Source: Galbula dea
Lineage: Eukaryota > Chordata > Aves > Piciformes > Galbulidae
Reading direction: 5' to 3'
Length of the DNA: 64,000 nt
Assembly (NCBI GenBank): GCA_013399015.1
Contig: VWZX01005754.1
Location: 315,810-379,809 of the forward strand
Part shown: positions 50,344 through 62,091 of the stretch, one piece after another
How positions within the stretch are numbered: position 1 is the first letter of the stretch
How the letters are laid out: every line of letters begins with the position of its first letter
Notes under the pieces: model-generated
The model's input: only the letters and a program-made list of their open reading frames with translations
What the model was told of the DNA's origin: nothing
Database searches by the model: none
Translations under genes and position numbers: made by a program

Positions 50344-50958
50344 TCTTTGAGCCAGCAGTGTGCTCTTGTGGCCAGGAGGCCAATGGGATTCTGGGCTGGT
50401 TTAGAAGGGTCTGCTCCCCCTTGACTCTGGGGAGGCCACATCTGGAATATTGTGTCCAGTTCTGGGCCCCTCAGGTGAAGAAGGATAGGGAACTGCTGTA
50501 GAGAGTCCAGCACAGAGCCACAGAGATGCTGAAGGGGCTGGAACATCTTCCTGAGGAGGAAAGGCTGAGGGAGCTGGCTCTCTTTAGCTTGGAGAAGAGG
50601 AGGCTAAGGGGTGACCTCATCTATGCTTTTAAATATGTGAAGGGTGACTGTCAGGAGGCTGGGGTCAGGCTTTTCTCAGTGAAGCCCAGTGACAGGACAA
50701 GGGGCAATGGCTGTAAGCTGAAGCACAGGAGGTTCTGTGTGAATACAAGAGCAAATGTTTTCCCAGTTGAGGTGCCAGAGCCCTGGCCCAGATTGCCTAG
50801 AGAGGCTGGGGAGTCTCCTTCTCTGGAGAGATTCCAAACCCCTCTGGAGGTGCTTCTGTGTGAGCTGCTTTAGGGAATCCTGCTGTGGCAGGGGGGTTGG
50901 ACTAGGTGATCTTTGGAGAGGTCCCTTCCAGCTCCTAACACTCTGTGATCCTGTGATT
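50344..50958 (+). mobile_element. CR1 LINE 3' fragment, sense, 0.6 kb
   Basis: It reads from 'gaggccaatgggattctggg' through 'aatattgtgtccagttctgg' and 'aagaggaggctaaggggtga' to the terminus GTCCCTTCCAGCTCC and CTGTGATCCTGTGATTG. The + frame has LEKRRLRGDLIYAFKYVKG and PSDRTRGNGCKL, the CR1 ORF2 C-terminal remnant. The subfamily differs from the majority type. A GGTGATCTTTGG-type end is intact. Confidence 0.93.
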
Positions 50959-52949
50959 GTATACAGTACTTTTAGAATTGCTCTGGTATGCTGGTGGATT
51001 CACAACAGGGAAATAATGCTGGAGACTTGCTTAGGAAATGTTTATATCTCAGTTTTTACTGAGTAGCACAGACATGAAACACAGTGTCTAGAAACTAAAG
51101 TAGTCAGCCATTCAGACACCAGTATCCCATTCAGACTGAATAGTCACTGAAGGTGAAACTCAGAACAGAACAACATGAGCAGAGTCTGTGCAGCTTTGGA
51201 CATGAGAAAAGAGCCTGAAGTTGTTGAATGTTGATTATTGACTCAGGAGGAGTTTATTTGAGCAGGACAGGGTAGTAATATGGTGCCTTCAACTCATCTC
51301 TTTGAGCATTCTGGTCCTACATTAGACATGAAAGGGGTTTTCCATTCCAGAGGTAATGGGTGATGGTCTAGCTCCAAGCCCTGGGGAAGGAGTGGTCAGA
51401 CAAGATGGTTATCTTCAGATTCCCTGTAAAACTTCCCTCCTGCCCTCTCTCTGAAAGCTCAAAGAAGCAACAACTGACAAAAATGGGAAATTATGGGGGG
51501 ACACAACAACATCTGAGACTTCCTGAGCAAACAGGGGAATTAAATGTGCACTGTAAGGAGCACTGCAAGTCTCTCCATCCCATCTTCTTCCCTGAACAAG
51601 TGTGTGTTTTGGAACAGCAGTGGTGTTGGAGCCCTCAGTGCATGGATTTTGTAGCAAGCAAAGTCTGGGAAGGTTGAGAGGATCAAGGAACCACACAAAA
51701 GGCAACTGTATTCCCATGGATATATCACCCTTTCCTCCACTGGAATGTCCCTCTTTCCTGAGACACACGTGCACACAGATTTTAGGAGTTCTTTGAAGTC
51801 AGAGGACAGGCTCACATCTTCTGCCACAGCAGACAAACCTGGCTCCATGCCTTTCCTGAGAGAACAAGAATTCTACAGAGTCAGACACTGAGAGTTTAAC
51901 CAGTCTGCCACAGATTATCATCACAGAGAGGAGAACATATCCTCAAGTAAGGACTTCTGGATTGAGCTTGCATAAATAAACCTCAGGGAGTGAGTGGGTG
52001 AGTGAGTCAAGTACAAGATACCAGAACAAAGGTGAAACTGTACATTTCCATGGCTGCTGAGCATGCTCCCAGTTCAGTGCTGCTGGGAGAGCTGGTGTCC
52101 AACACTAAGAACAGAATTTAAACCACAACCAGCATGAGGTCAGATTCAGTACTGGGTGTGGAGTCAGGTCATTATTGAAGAATAACTACTGCCAAAGTGT
52201 GAGGTGAGATCTTCATACAGGTGCTGATGAAGAGGATCTAGTTCCCCAGTCATCCACCCAATATTCCAGTTGAACCTCCAGCCAAAATTCATGAGGCAAA
52301 TTTCCTCACCTTAGTGGTGCCTAAGCTGGAGTTGGCACTCTGTTGTAGTTGTGATGGTGGGCTGGAGAGGAGACTGAAAGATAAATAATAACCCTTCATT
52401 ATGATGAAATATCCTTGGAAGATCACCTTGTGTTCTGTAATTACATAGTCAAAGGAATTTACATTCTTGCTTCAGCTCTTGGTGAGTCTGAGACAGCAGC
52501 AACGATGGGAAAAGCCTCCCTTAAAACTCCCAAGAGTCATACTTGTTTTGGCCTGACACTGCCTCAGGTGGTTTGCAAACACTGCTGGTGATGCCAAGCC
52601 TTCACAGGAACACAAGGTTCAGCATGCATTTGAAAACATGAAATCAGCTTCCCACTTGCATGCCTAGGATCATTGGATTGGCTGGAGTTTGGTGCTTTCA
52701 AAGGTCCCAGCATCCTCATGCTGGAGCCAAAATGTCCAAGGTCGTGATGCTGTCTGACTTTGGAAGATGTGGAGTGTGTCTCCTGCCACAAACAAGGCTG
52801 AGGAGGCAATGACATGGAGCTTCAGTGCCCATGGGAATGTCAGGATGTAAGATGCCATCTCTCAGAATTAACTCATGGCTAGCAAAAGGAGATCCAGATC
52901 TTGATGATGCATATAGGCAATGTGAGGAGAAGGATTGCTGACATATTTT

Positions 52950-53020
52950 AGTGGTACTGGGTCTACAGTTGAACTTGATAATCTGAGAGGTCTTTTCCAA
53001 CCTGAATGAATCCATGATTA
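52950..53020 (+). mobile_element. CR1 3' tail remnant, sense
   Basis: GTTGAACTTGATAATCTGAG then AGGTCTTTTCCAACCTGAAT is a diverged CR1 3' end. About 70 bp. Confidence 0.7.
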
Positions 53021-54137
53021 TAGCTGAGTAGTCTTTGTTCTGCTGGTGTAGATGGGAGAGGTCTTCTGCTATGAAGAGCAACAGTGAAATGATGTCTTTG
53101 GCCATCCCTGCTGTTATGGACTTGTGTCAGACAGAGGAGAAGGAGCATGCAGAGAGAGGCAGGAGAACTGATATTTCTCCATGAGCAAAGGCTGCCAGTG
53201 AAAGCAATGGAATGTGCCTTTTCAAGTCAGCAGGTGTCAGCTGAGCAGCTTTGGAAACTGTAACCCTAAGTTTGCAGCATGCCCTGTACCCCAAGAGCTG
53301 TGCTCCAGAAGAGAGGGACAGCCTGGCTAGCAGCTGACCCAAGCCAGCATCTCAGTTTGCAATGTGTCTTGAGTTGCCTTTCTTGGAGTAATCTACCATC
53401 TGGTGAACCAAAATGCTGCACAACATCTGGGGCCTGATCATCACAGATGCCTTGGCTGGATCCTTAATCATTCCTCAGTAAGCTGCTGGAATTCCTTGGG
53501 ACTTCCACATGAAATGGCAGCATTGGTGACACCTTAATGAATGCATCATCAAGATGGCAACACAGTCAAGGAGCCACAGAAACCCCAGCTACATCTTGTA
53601 CTTAGGCACTGGGGGGTGATAGTGTTCTATAAATGATGATACAAATCATTTCAGTTGCACTTTGGAAAGGAAAAGCCTATACCACTCCCTAAAAGTATTT
53701 TTAGTCCCTGTTTTTTGTGGAAGTCTTTGGACATTCAGCCTATTAACCTGTTTCTTTCCTGAACATTATTTATGCAGCAGAAGGATTCCTGTCCTTCCAG
53801 GTAAATTCTGTGCCATTTCACTCCCCATTCTTTACAGACCTTCATAAATCCATTGTCATTTCTGTGACCTCTTCCAGCTAGGAGCACATTTCCAGTGTAC
53901 AATACAGAAGAAAACTGATTTTGAGTTTATATCCATAATAGTTCATCTCTCCTTTTATGCTGTTTTAGTGACCTGCATGACAATCACTTTGGTTTTGTCT
54001 CTCTAAGCAGCTATTTAAGTGTGTTCTTTATAGTGAAAACTGGTTTGTTAATGATCCCATTGACAGGACAATATGAGTTGGAAGTTATTCACCTTAAGGG
54101 ATGCCATGAAATTTCCCAAAGTAGCATGCAAGCTGCT

Positions 54138-54228
54138 CTAGTGGGAGGTGTCCCTGGCAGGCAGGGGGGTTGGAACTAGCTGATCTTTCAGGTCCCTTCC
54201 AACTCTGCCAGTTCTATGGTTCTGTGTT
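54138..54228 (+). mobile_element. CR1 3' tail, sense, upstream of the 51-bp exon
   Basis: It shows CTAGTGGGAGGTGTCCCTGG, GGTTGGAACTAGCTGATCTT and a GGTTCTGTGTTC end. This matches the subfamily at 23566-23968. It ends 204 bp before the CDK6 exon at 54432. Confidence 0.82.
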
Positions 54229-54431
54229 CAAAGTGTGCTTCACCTCTCCACATAGTTGTAGCAGAAACTTGGAAGGGGCATTCACAGACTGGGTAAAATA
54301 TGCAGACAGAAGAAGTGAGGTCTCCAAAAAATAAAGAGATTTTCAGCCAACCTTGGCAGCTCAATGACAAATCTGCAGGAACATGAATGAAAGCAAGTGA
54401 CATCCTAAAGCTGTTTTCTTTGTCCTTTCAG

Positions 54432-54482
54432 ACCACTCTTCCGTGGAAACTCAGATGTTGATCAGCTAGGAAAAATCTTTGA
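54432..54482 (+). CDS. CDK6: CDK6 coding exon of 51 bp (third from last)
   Basis: This short exon supplies the last base of codon 216, residues 217-232 and two bases of codon 233. It reads PLFRGNSDVDQLGKIF, the kinase-insert start that follows MFRRK in CDK4/6. The acceptor AG is at 54430-54431 after TGTCCTTTC, and the donor GTAAGT begins at 54483. The 51-bp length equals the matching mammalian CDK6 exon and the phases (one base in, two bases out) agree with both neighbours. Compared with the human protein as I recall it, GSS becomes GNS and KIL becomes KIF; both are mild changes. It is too short for simple ORF finding and was located by splice sites and homology. Confidence 0.96.
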
Positions 54483-57400
54483 GTAAGTAACCAGCAGTTG
54501 CATTGTGTCAGTGTCTGTTTAACCCTGGAACCCTGGAGGCTTGCTTTGCCATGTTTCTGTGCTATAATGTGACAAGAACAAAGTATCCCCAGAAGATGTT
54601 TCCTATTGCTACCCTATGCAACATGATATTTCCGTGTGTTCTGGGGCAGAGTGGGAGGAGGAAGCAACGTGGGATAGAGTTTTGCAGGGGAGACTTTGTT
54701 GTTTCAGGCTGTTTAAACCTCATCTTAAACATATTGTGCCTGGACCATTCATGCATGTTCCTAAACAGCTGGATCTGAGAGGTTCTCTGCACATAAACAA
54801 ATGCAGGGGTTTTCTTTTTCAGTCCTTTGCTTTGCTTTGTGAAGAAAACAATATTAGAGTGCTTTCAAATGGTTATTCAGCTGAAATCTCTGAGATGCTT
54901 CCCAACAGCTTCTTTGCAGAAAAGACTTCTGTACAGCAAGAAAATATTGTAGCTTTTCAAATCCCCACTGTGTAGCCTGTTCAACTGATGAAGAGTCCAT
55001 ATTTTGGTCAGGAAAGGAACTGTGAGAACAGAAGGACTATCAGCACTGGAACATGTGCTTTGTCAGGGATGAACTAATTGGCTTTATTTTTAAAACTGGG
55101 CTTCATTTTCAAACCTTTTTACAGCTTTAGGAGTTGGTGTTTGTCTTCTTCAGCTATATCAAATATGTTGAGGAGGTGGAGAGCCTCTAAACTTTCCAAG
55201 CTAGAAGGATTATCTTCCAAAATATGTTCTCAGTTTCAATAAAGAGTTCCTGAGGTGGTAGTGAAGTAGGATTTTGTCACTTTTTCTTGTAGAAGCTCTC
55301 CAGTGTAAGCAGTGTTTTGGGATTCAGAAGAACCATGTCAATGGAAGAGCTGATGTGTGTATCATGGAGTTAGGAAATCAAAGCCACTCAGGGCTGGTCC
55401 CACTCCAGGGAATGCCCAATTGCCTCTGCACCTCTGGCTTGCCTTGTCCTGGGGAGAGGCTGCAGGTAGCCAGGAATCTGGATGAAATATGGAATAGCTG
55501 GGGGATGAAGTGAGAGAGCAAGAGCTGAAATACTGCCCTCTTGAAGACACTCCAAAGCAAAGACAGTAACATTTCTAAGGAGAAAAGCTTCAACAGAGGA
55601 GACAAGCAATTTCTCCCTCAAACCATTTTTTTTCCAAGTCAGAACAGATCTGTTTCTGAGCATTTTCCTTCTTTAATATGAGGTTCCTAAATTGCAGGTC
55701 TTGATTTCAGCCAGTTGACTTCCCTTTCCTGCATACCAGAGCAGTGGATGTGACTCACTTGCGTGGTTGATTTGTCATGCGCTGAGCAGCTCTTCCTGCT
55801 CACTCCAGAAAAATCACTCCTTGCAGTTTACTTTCTCTTCTTCTGCCCAAGCTACTCTTTTAGCCCTGCAATATTCTGCTTTAGTCAATCAAGGCACTTT
55901 TGATATCTCCAGCATACTCTATAATTAAAAAAATACATAGATGTGGGGTATTTTTTAAAGGATGTGGATTCATTTATGACATTTAAGACATTTAACTGGG
56001 ATCAAATGCATACCTGCAGCCTCCAGTGGGGATCTTTCCATCCCTAGGGGCTGAGATTACCTGTGCAGAAAAGAATTCATCCAGAAGAGAAAAGATTCCT
56101 TCTTGTAGAAGAAATTCCTTATTCCTCAAAGGAAAAAAGTTTGGCTTTGCTTCTTTTGTGCAATTCTCCTTCAGTAGTTCAAAAGTTTGGGGTTTTCTTT
56201 TTTCCCCTTGGGTTCTTGGGGAGGATTTTATGCTAAATAATGTTTATTTTGTGTTTCCACAGCTGGAGAACCCCCTACAGTTAGGGCATAGCTCTTCTTG
56301 TAGGAGGACTCTCTCTTTCTTTCTACGGTAGTGACTCATCCTGCAGGCTAATTTTGGTGCAGCCTGGACTGATTTCAGATAATGGGGCTGTGGTCTGCCT
56401 TTGCTTGATGTTCTGATTTGCATCAGGTAAAATTCCACCCTGTTGAAGAGTAAATCCCTCAGAGGTGGCTTGAAACAATTTCCTGCTGTTGCACAGCACC
56501 ATCAGCCTGCGGAATGTCCTCGCAGGGCTGGGGCTGAAGGCTGCGATGGCTACAGCAGACTTGTCTCTCCTTGTGATCAATGGGAGTGGAAAGTTCTCAC
56601 TGTTTCTCAAGACCAGGCCTGAACCTTTGGCAGGAGGTGAAACTCATCCAAGATACTCCCAAACTTAGTCACTGCAATGGTGGTGCTAGCAGAGCAGAGT
56701 GAGAGCATCTCCTCAGACGTTCGTTGTGGAAGAGTTCTGAGTGCTACATGAGCCTGTGACTGAAAACCTCTCTCCTTTCTGCTCCTGCTGTTGCCCTCCC
56801 TAGCTGTCTGCCAGGCTTCCTCCTTCTTTCCTTTCTTCCTCCTTCTCTCCCTTTGCCTGTGCCTCTGCTTTTTCTGCCCTGTTCAGGCTCTCTCCTGCAA
56901 AGGAACAACCAAACCCATTGGAATGGCAGGTTAAACTGCATTGGTATTTAAACTAAAGTGCTGTTGCTGTTGTATTTAATCCAGATCCAAATCCTAATCC
57001 CATGGCCATGGGATTTTGCCCCATAACCCCATGGGACCTATGGTGGTAAAAGTCAAATTGAGGTTTTCACACAGATTTAGACTTCATCATTTTCCAAGAG
57101 CTGTGATATCTTCAGAAGCTGTAACATTAAATTCTCCTGAGGTTTTAATTGCTTTGCCCTTCTAGCCATGCTGTTGTTTTGAGGACACACTCATTTTTTG
57201 GAGGTATCCTAGCTGAGCCAAATGACAATCTAAAGTCCATGGAGGTAAATGTGGAGTAGTTCTACTAAATTCAGTGAGATAATCTAGGATTTCCAACGAA
57301 GGCTTTGGCCCATGGCCTCATCCAGTCTTGCTACCAACCTCAGGAAGAAGAAAGGTCAATGCTGCTCCCTAGTGGCCCTGGGCTCAGTGTGGACTCAATG

Positions 57401-58314
57401 ACTTTGTGCATGTTCCTTCTTGTCTTGCCCTGTCAGCATTTCCATTAAAAATAAATGTACATGCTGCAAAAAATGAGTTTCTCTGAAATCTGACAAGCAA
57501 TCTATGGCCTTTTCCAGGTTTTCCACCCAAAACTGGTGTTTCAACCCCAGAAATATTAGCATCAGGCTAAACCACAAAGTGCATGACAGGGCCCATCACT
57601 GGAGGCTTTTCTGCCATTTCATTTCTTTGGGGTTTAAACCTTAGCATGGTTAATTAATAAGTATAATTACCTTCTAGAATTTGATGAATAAGGAAATAAA
57701 TCATAACAAGAAGCTGAAATTTTATTCCATGGTAAAGAAAGACTGAACTGCAATTGAAAATGAAAACAGAAAGACACTCAAGTCCTAGGCCACTCCTTAA
57801 TTGAGACTTTAAAACCTGTATTGTGAAGCAAATAAATTGTTTAAATTTGGGCAACAATTGCTGCAGATAGCTTCAAAGCATTATGAAACATCCCTTTTAT
57901 TGCCTTACCCTCATCTTGACCCACACTATTCTCTCAGTCCCTATTCTTGTGAATAAAGATCCTTGCATGCAATTCCCCTTTGAAACTTACTGCTTTTAAT
58001 CATCCTGGAGTGACATATGTTGCACCATCCAGTCAAGACCTCAGCAACTTTCTTCCAAAGCACTCAGCCCTTTTGCAAGACAAAGGCTGAGAAAATTGAG
58101 ACCCAAGACAGAAAACTCTGCTGCCCACAGAATGATTTCTACCAAGCACACTGAGGACCTACACTCATCAGCCTTTATTCACAGAGATCAGTGCACTACT
58201 GTACAATTAATCCCATTTAAACCAGAAGACTTATAAACTCCTACTCAGTAGAATCAGTATAGAGGGGAGGTGGCATAAATGTTCCAAGCTAACATCATCT
58301 TTTACCTTTCTCAG
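54483..58314 (+). other. CDK6: CDK6 intron of 3.8 kb
   Basis: This is a GT-AG intron with no recognisable transposon copy. 56755-56900 is pyrimidine-rich (CTTCC-type). A TGACTCA AP-1-type heptamer lies at 55751-55757. Nothing else stands out. Confidence 0.9.
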
Positions 58315-58450
58315 TGTAATTGGACTCCCAGAAGAAGAGGACTGGCCTAATGATGTTGCCCTTCCAAGAAATGCTTTCACTTCCAGACCCCCACAACCTA
58401 TTGAGAAATTTGTCCCAGATATTGATGACCTGGGCAAAGACTTGCTTCTT
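58315..58450 (+). CDS. CDK6: CDK6 coding exon (second from last)
   Basis: This 136-bp exon completes codon 233 (Asp) and encodes residues 234-278. It begins VIGLPEEEDWPNDVALPR and ends with the DLGKDLLL helix. This is the CDK-family segment between the DVIGLP turn and the last helices of the C-lobe. The acceptor AG is at 58313-58314 after ACCTTTCTC, and the donor GTGAGT begins at 58451. The exon ends on a codon boundary. Most differences from the recalled human sequence fall in the surface stretch after VALPR and before QPIEKF, which is also variable between CDK4 and CDK6. PIEKF and GKDLLL are unchanged. The exon is intact. Confidence 0.96.
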
Positions 58451-60185
58451 GTGAGTATCTAATTGTTGTTCTCCATGTTGCATGACTGATACTTCCCTCT
58501 GTGCAGGCATCACACCAAAAAAAACCATTTCTGTTTCCACTTAATGGAGTTATTAAAGAAAAGCTCAAAAATTCATGTAAATCTGTGAAACATCAGCACC
58601 AAGATGCCACCTTTGACTCAGGAGGTGTCAGAGCTGAGAATAGTTAGAGACTAGGAAGCTGTTTCAGGGAAGGACCTGTTAGACCTCTCTTTAGACCTTA
58701 TTCTTAGACCCTCATTGTGTCCCTGATTCAGCCATGCTTATAGTGTCAGCCTGAGATGAGCACAGAAACTGATCTACCATTTTTGGTGGTGTAGTGGACC
58801 CAGCAGAAAGCAGAAGATGAGCTGTAAAGGGAAATTACATCTCCATGCCTTCTACTGAATGCTGAAAACTGGAGATTTGGAATTCACCAACTGCTGCCTC
58901 CTACAAACAGCAGGATTGAAGAGAAGCAAACATTGTGCCAGTGCAGTTGGTAACCCTGACTTCAATGAAATGATTTCCATCATTTTTAGAGATCTGTTCT
59001 AAAAACCAGCCCTGAAGTTCAGTCTTGCAGTGGCCTGGCCTCAGTTTGTCTTTTGCCATGCTAGTTGAAATCTAGCTAGGTGTTTTATCTGGAAGCTTTT
59101 CAAAGATCTTGGTAGAGAGAGCTCAGTGCAGCTCCTGAAAGGCTTGCTGCATCCCTTCAGGGTCTGCTGCCTCTGGCCAGCATTATCCTCACAGAACAGC
59201 AGCTCATCCTCCATTGTCCTCATGAGAGCAGTTCCCAGCTGGGGTAAGCTGGGCTCCATCTGGACACTTGAGATGACAGGGGAGAAACTCCTCTGCTGTG
59301 CTTGCAGGCAGCCTGGAGGTGGAAACTAGACATGGGACAGAGATTAGCTTCTGGGAACAACAAGGAGTAGAATGTGGCAGAGAGCTCTGGGAATGTGAGG
59401 CATGATGAGAGGGAGGAAGAAGTTATCCCTGCCTGGAAGGTGAGGGGGGAAGGGAAGCTGCTGCAGTTGGGCACTGAGAGCCACAGATGAAAGGGCAGAG
59501 TAGGACTGGAATTCACTGAACTAAGTTTCAGAAAGTAAATGATAGAAATTGTGATACAAGAAAAGAAAGTAGGAGCAGGAGGTGGGTAGACAAGTGTAGT
59601 AGGAAGAACACTATCTGGAGGAGAGCAAGGTATAAAACACAAGGCTAGGGGAGAGGTTACAGAGGCTGGGATAAGGATCTGGAGAGAAGGCAAGCAAAGT
59701 GCAACTAGGATAGGAGAGGAGGAAACAGAACAAAACATTAGCATATGAAGGCTAGAAAGTCAAAAGACCCAACACCTATAGAAATGCTGAGCCTAGGGAT
59801 GATCATCTACCTGATGATGCCATCCATGATTCTGGAACCACAGAAGAAGAATGCCCAGGACACTGAGGGGGTTCAAAAGTTGTTCAGGGCTAGCTGCTCC
59901 CTGCAGCCTTTGAGACAGAGGTCCTGTGCCTGTGGGTTCAAGAAAACTGAGATTTGCCTAAGCTATGAGTACTTGAATTTTCTAACTTGTGATTTTCTGA
60001 TAGCTTGGGGGATGACCCCACTGCTTGTTTGAGTATGGATGGTCATCTTACTGAGCAGCACCTACTGAGAGAGAGCCCTTGTTGTGTCTCCTACTGATGA
60101 TAAACTGGAGGTGGCATGTATTAATGTGCACATGGCATGTTAGCTGTACACTTTGGTTAAAACCAACTTCTTTTCCTGCTTACAG
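58451..60185 (+). other. CDK6: CDK6 last intron, 1.7 kb
   Basis: This is a GT-AG intron with no transposon copy seen. About 59340-59745 is purine-rich on the + strand, which removes stop codons on the other strand and creates a 174-codon serine/proline-rich open frame there with no recognisable domain. The acceptor is preceded by TTCTTTTCCTGCTTACAG. Confidence 0.9.
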
Positions 60186-60332
60186 AAATGCTTAGCATTC
60201 AATCCAGCCAAGAGAATATCTGCCTATGTTGCCCTCTCTCACCCCTATTTCCATGATCTGGAGAGATGCAAGGAGAATCTGGACTCTCACATGTCATCCA
60301 GCCAAAACTCCAGTGAGGTGAATGCATCATAA
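60186..60332 (+). CDS. CDK6: CDK6 terminal coding exon with stop codon
   Basis: The coding part of the last exon gives residues 279-326 and the TAA stop at 60330-60332. It opens KCLAFNPAKRISAY, which contains the invariant Arg of kinase subdomain XI, continues with ALSHPYF and ends in the CDK6-type tail LERCKENLDSH followed by a serine- and asparagine-rich end. The acceptor AG is at 60184-60185 after a long pyrimidine tract. Summed with the other three exons the reading frame is continuous for 147 codons plus stop, exactly as expected from V180 to residue 326. The ERCKENLDSH tail separates CDK6 from CDK4. The final residues (EVNAS) differ from the human end but keep its length. Confidence 0.97.
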   Translation, partial: KCLAFNPAKRISAYVALSHPYFHDLERCKENLDSHMSSSQNSSEVNAS

Positions 60333-60755
60333 TGCTGACTGAAGATGAACCACAGATGAACAAGACACCTAACTGCCAAGGCCACTGTCCCATGCAAACC
60401 ACATAGCTGTTCTAGTGAAGATCCTTTTCTGGAGGTTTTATGCACTTATCTTTTCTTTTGGGATTGTGATGTGCTTATCCAAGAAAATCAATCTAGTTTA
60501 CTTTCATCAGAGCAACACAAAGGCCAGGGCTTTGACCTGCTCCCATTGCAGCTTTATGTTTGTTTTGGGTTTGCTTTGTTGATCTACCTGGGAAAACTCC
60601 AGACCAAGAGAAGCTGCTGACCAGTTTTGCTGCCATTTGATCCTTCTGATACTGAACACTGCCAGTGTGGAGTAGGATGATCCAAGTCACTGCCAAAACA
60701 TGATGCAATCTCTCTCTCTAGCTGCTGAAGCATGATTTGGTACTTTTTTTTTTTG

Positions 60756-60773
60756 ATGATGATGATGATGATG
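60756..60773 (+). repeat. (GAT)n microsatellite in CDK6 3' UTR
   Basis: A T-run is followed directly by about six GAT units, within the first 450 bases of the 3' UTR. It is likely to be length-polymorphic. The reverse strand reads as an isoleucine/lysine run, which explains the spurious ORF there. Confidence 0.85.
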
Positions 60774-60973
60774 TGATCTCTTACAGTGACATTTAAAGAA
60801 TGGCATTGAAATACCAGATCTCTGCAACCTGCAGTAAACTGATAGATGCATTCATACATCCAGCTACTGTTCCTTCATAGCATATATGCAGCTGCTTCCC
60901 CACTTCAACCCTTGGATGGATTCTTTTCTCATTTCACTGCTCTATAAACATAACAAGTGATGATGGTGATCAG

Positions 60974-60979
60974 AATAAA
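60974..60979 (+). promoter_or_regulatory. Candidate proximal polyadenylation signal AATAAA
   Basis: A canonical AATAAA lies 642 bases after the stop codon and is followed by a G/T-rich stretch at about 61032-61047, a usual downstream element, though somewhat far away. Use of this site would give a short 3' UTR lacking all the microRNA sites noted further down. No transcript evidence is available here. Confidence 0.4.
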
Positions 60980-61412
60980 TGTCTCCACTTCCAGGCTTTT
61001 CTCAGACACAAACGAGTTGTTCCCTGGCTGCGTTTGTGTGCATGTGGCAAAAAATCCCAAGGGTTTTAAAACCTTTCTAGAGGTTTTAAAAGACTTTCAA
61101 AGACTTTTCAGACTCAGTTTCCAGATGGTCAGTGTGTATTGAGATCCAGGCACATTCTAGCCCATCATCTAACCCCTCATTTTCCCCTGGAAACAGCTGC
61201 AAGCTGGTTTTATCCCATTGCAGGTGTTCTGATACGCAGCTCAAAGACAGGAGCAGAGCCAATGAAAACCAATATGGATTTTCCCCTTCAACCTGTTCTG
61301 ATTATCAGCCAAAACAAGGAAAAGAGAACAAATCTTTCCAGTTGAGAAGCAGAGAATCCTCTAGCTGTAAGAAGCACAGACATGTGTTTGTGCTGTTGGG
61401 TGCTGTATACTG

Positions 61413-61419
61413 CACTGCC
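61413..61419 (+). promoter_or_regulatory. miR-34/449 seed match (CACTGCC) in CDK6 3' UTR
   Basis: CACTGCC is the 7-mer complement of the miR-34/449 seed; CDK6 is an established miR-34 target in mammals. The site overlaps a TGCACTG match for miR-148/152 at 61411-61417. A second CACTGCC is at 62193-62199. Function in this species is inferred only. Confidence 0.35.
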
Positions 61420-61750
61420 TTAGCTGCACCACGCCCCCTGCATCCCAGGTGTGTGAACATTACTGTCTCCAAGTCCCTCAGATGGCATTTATGAAGCAGA
61501 CTTGTTTTCTATGCAGAAATGCATGAGCTTCTCTCCTAAACCACCATGTGGGTAAACTGGCACGTGCTTCTCCCCTAGGGTTAATGTGCCTGTGTTGAAT
61601 GTCAAGGTAACTAAGCAATTCACATGCCTTTATAGTGCAGTTATTTTAAATAGTGCATTAAATTTTTATAGCTAGTATTTTTACCTGAACTAAAATATAT
61701 TTTCAGTGTTTTAAGAAGAAAAGCTTTTATTTTTTTAATACTGTACTGGG

Positions 61751-61782
61751 AAAAAGAAAAAAAAAAAAAAGAAAGAAAGAAA
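61751..61782 (+). repeat. A-rich simple repeat in 3' UTR
   Basis: An A-run interrupted by G passes into GAAA units. It follows an AT-rich block (61600-61750). It could be an internal priming site for oligo-dT in cDNA work, so apparent transcript ends here should be treated with caution. Confidence 0.8.
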
Positions 61783-62068
61783 TATTTTAAACCCATAAAA
61801 GCTGTTCCCTAGCATGACTTTCATGTATTGACCTGGATATGACTTGGGGGGGAAATACTGATCCAACGAGTTAGCCCTTACCATAAGCCCATAAATACAC
61901 ACTATTGCAGTGTCACTGATGAGAAGTAAGGCAGCTAGCTTTGCTTACACCTCTGATAGTCTGGCTTCTCTCTTCCTCATCTCTGTTTCATCTTGTCTAG
62001 CTCAGGAGCTAGCATTATATTCTCACCCACAGCGTGCTTGGCACAAGCAGGTCCTTAGCAGCAAGTTG

Positions 62069-62091
62069 AGCAATATCATTTATGAGCAATA
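62069..62091 (+). promoter_or_regulatory. Paired miR-137 seed matches (AGCAATA twice)
   Basis: AGCAATA occurs at 62069-62075 and again at 62085-62091, inside a 16-bp-period direct repeat in which TGAGCAATATCAT is present twice. CDK6 is a reported miR-137 target in mammals. Spacing of this order is in the range where two sites can act cooperatively. Function is inferred. Confidence 0.35.

Larger units (their letters stand above)
34530..54431 (+). other. CDK6: CDK6 intron of 19.9 kb
   Basis: The intron is bounded by GTAAGA and CAG. It holds two antisense CR1 pieces beginning 68 bp after the donor, an antisense/sense CR1 pair at 37078-37527, the tandem and inverted repeats at 40815-41235, a GC-rich patch at 42530-43110, a long sense CR1 at 50344-50958 and two short CR1 tails at 52950-53020 and 54138-54228. 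Sections 35016-37077, 37528-40500, 43111-50343 and 50959-52949 show nothing I recognise apart from short simple repeats. 49330-49680 is pyrimidine-rich. Confidence 0.9.

Noticed and set aside
59220..59744. 174-codon minus-strand open frame in the last intron
   Set aside because: The opposite strand is purine-rich, so stop codons are depleted. The product is low-complexity Ser/Pro/Leu with no domain.
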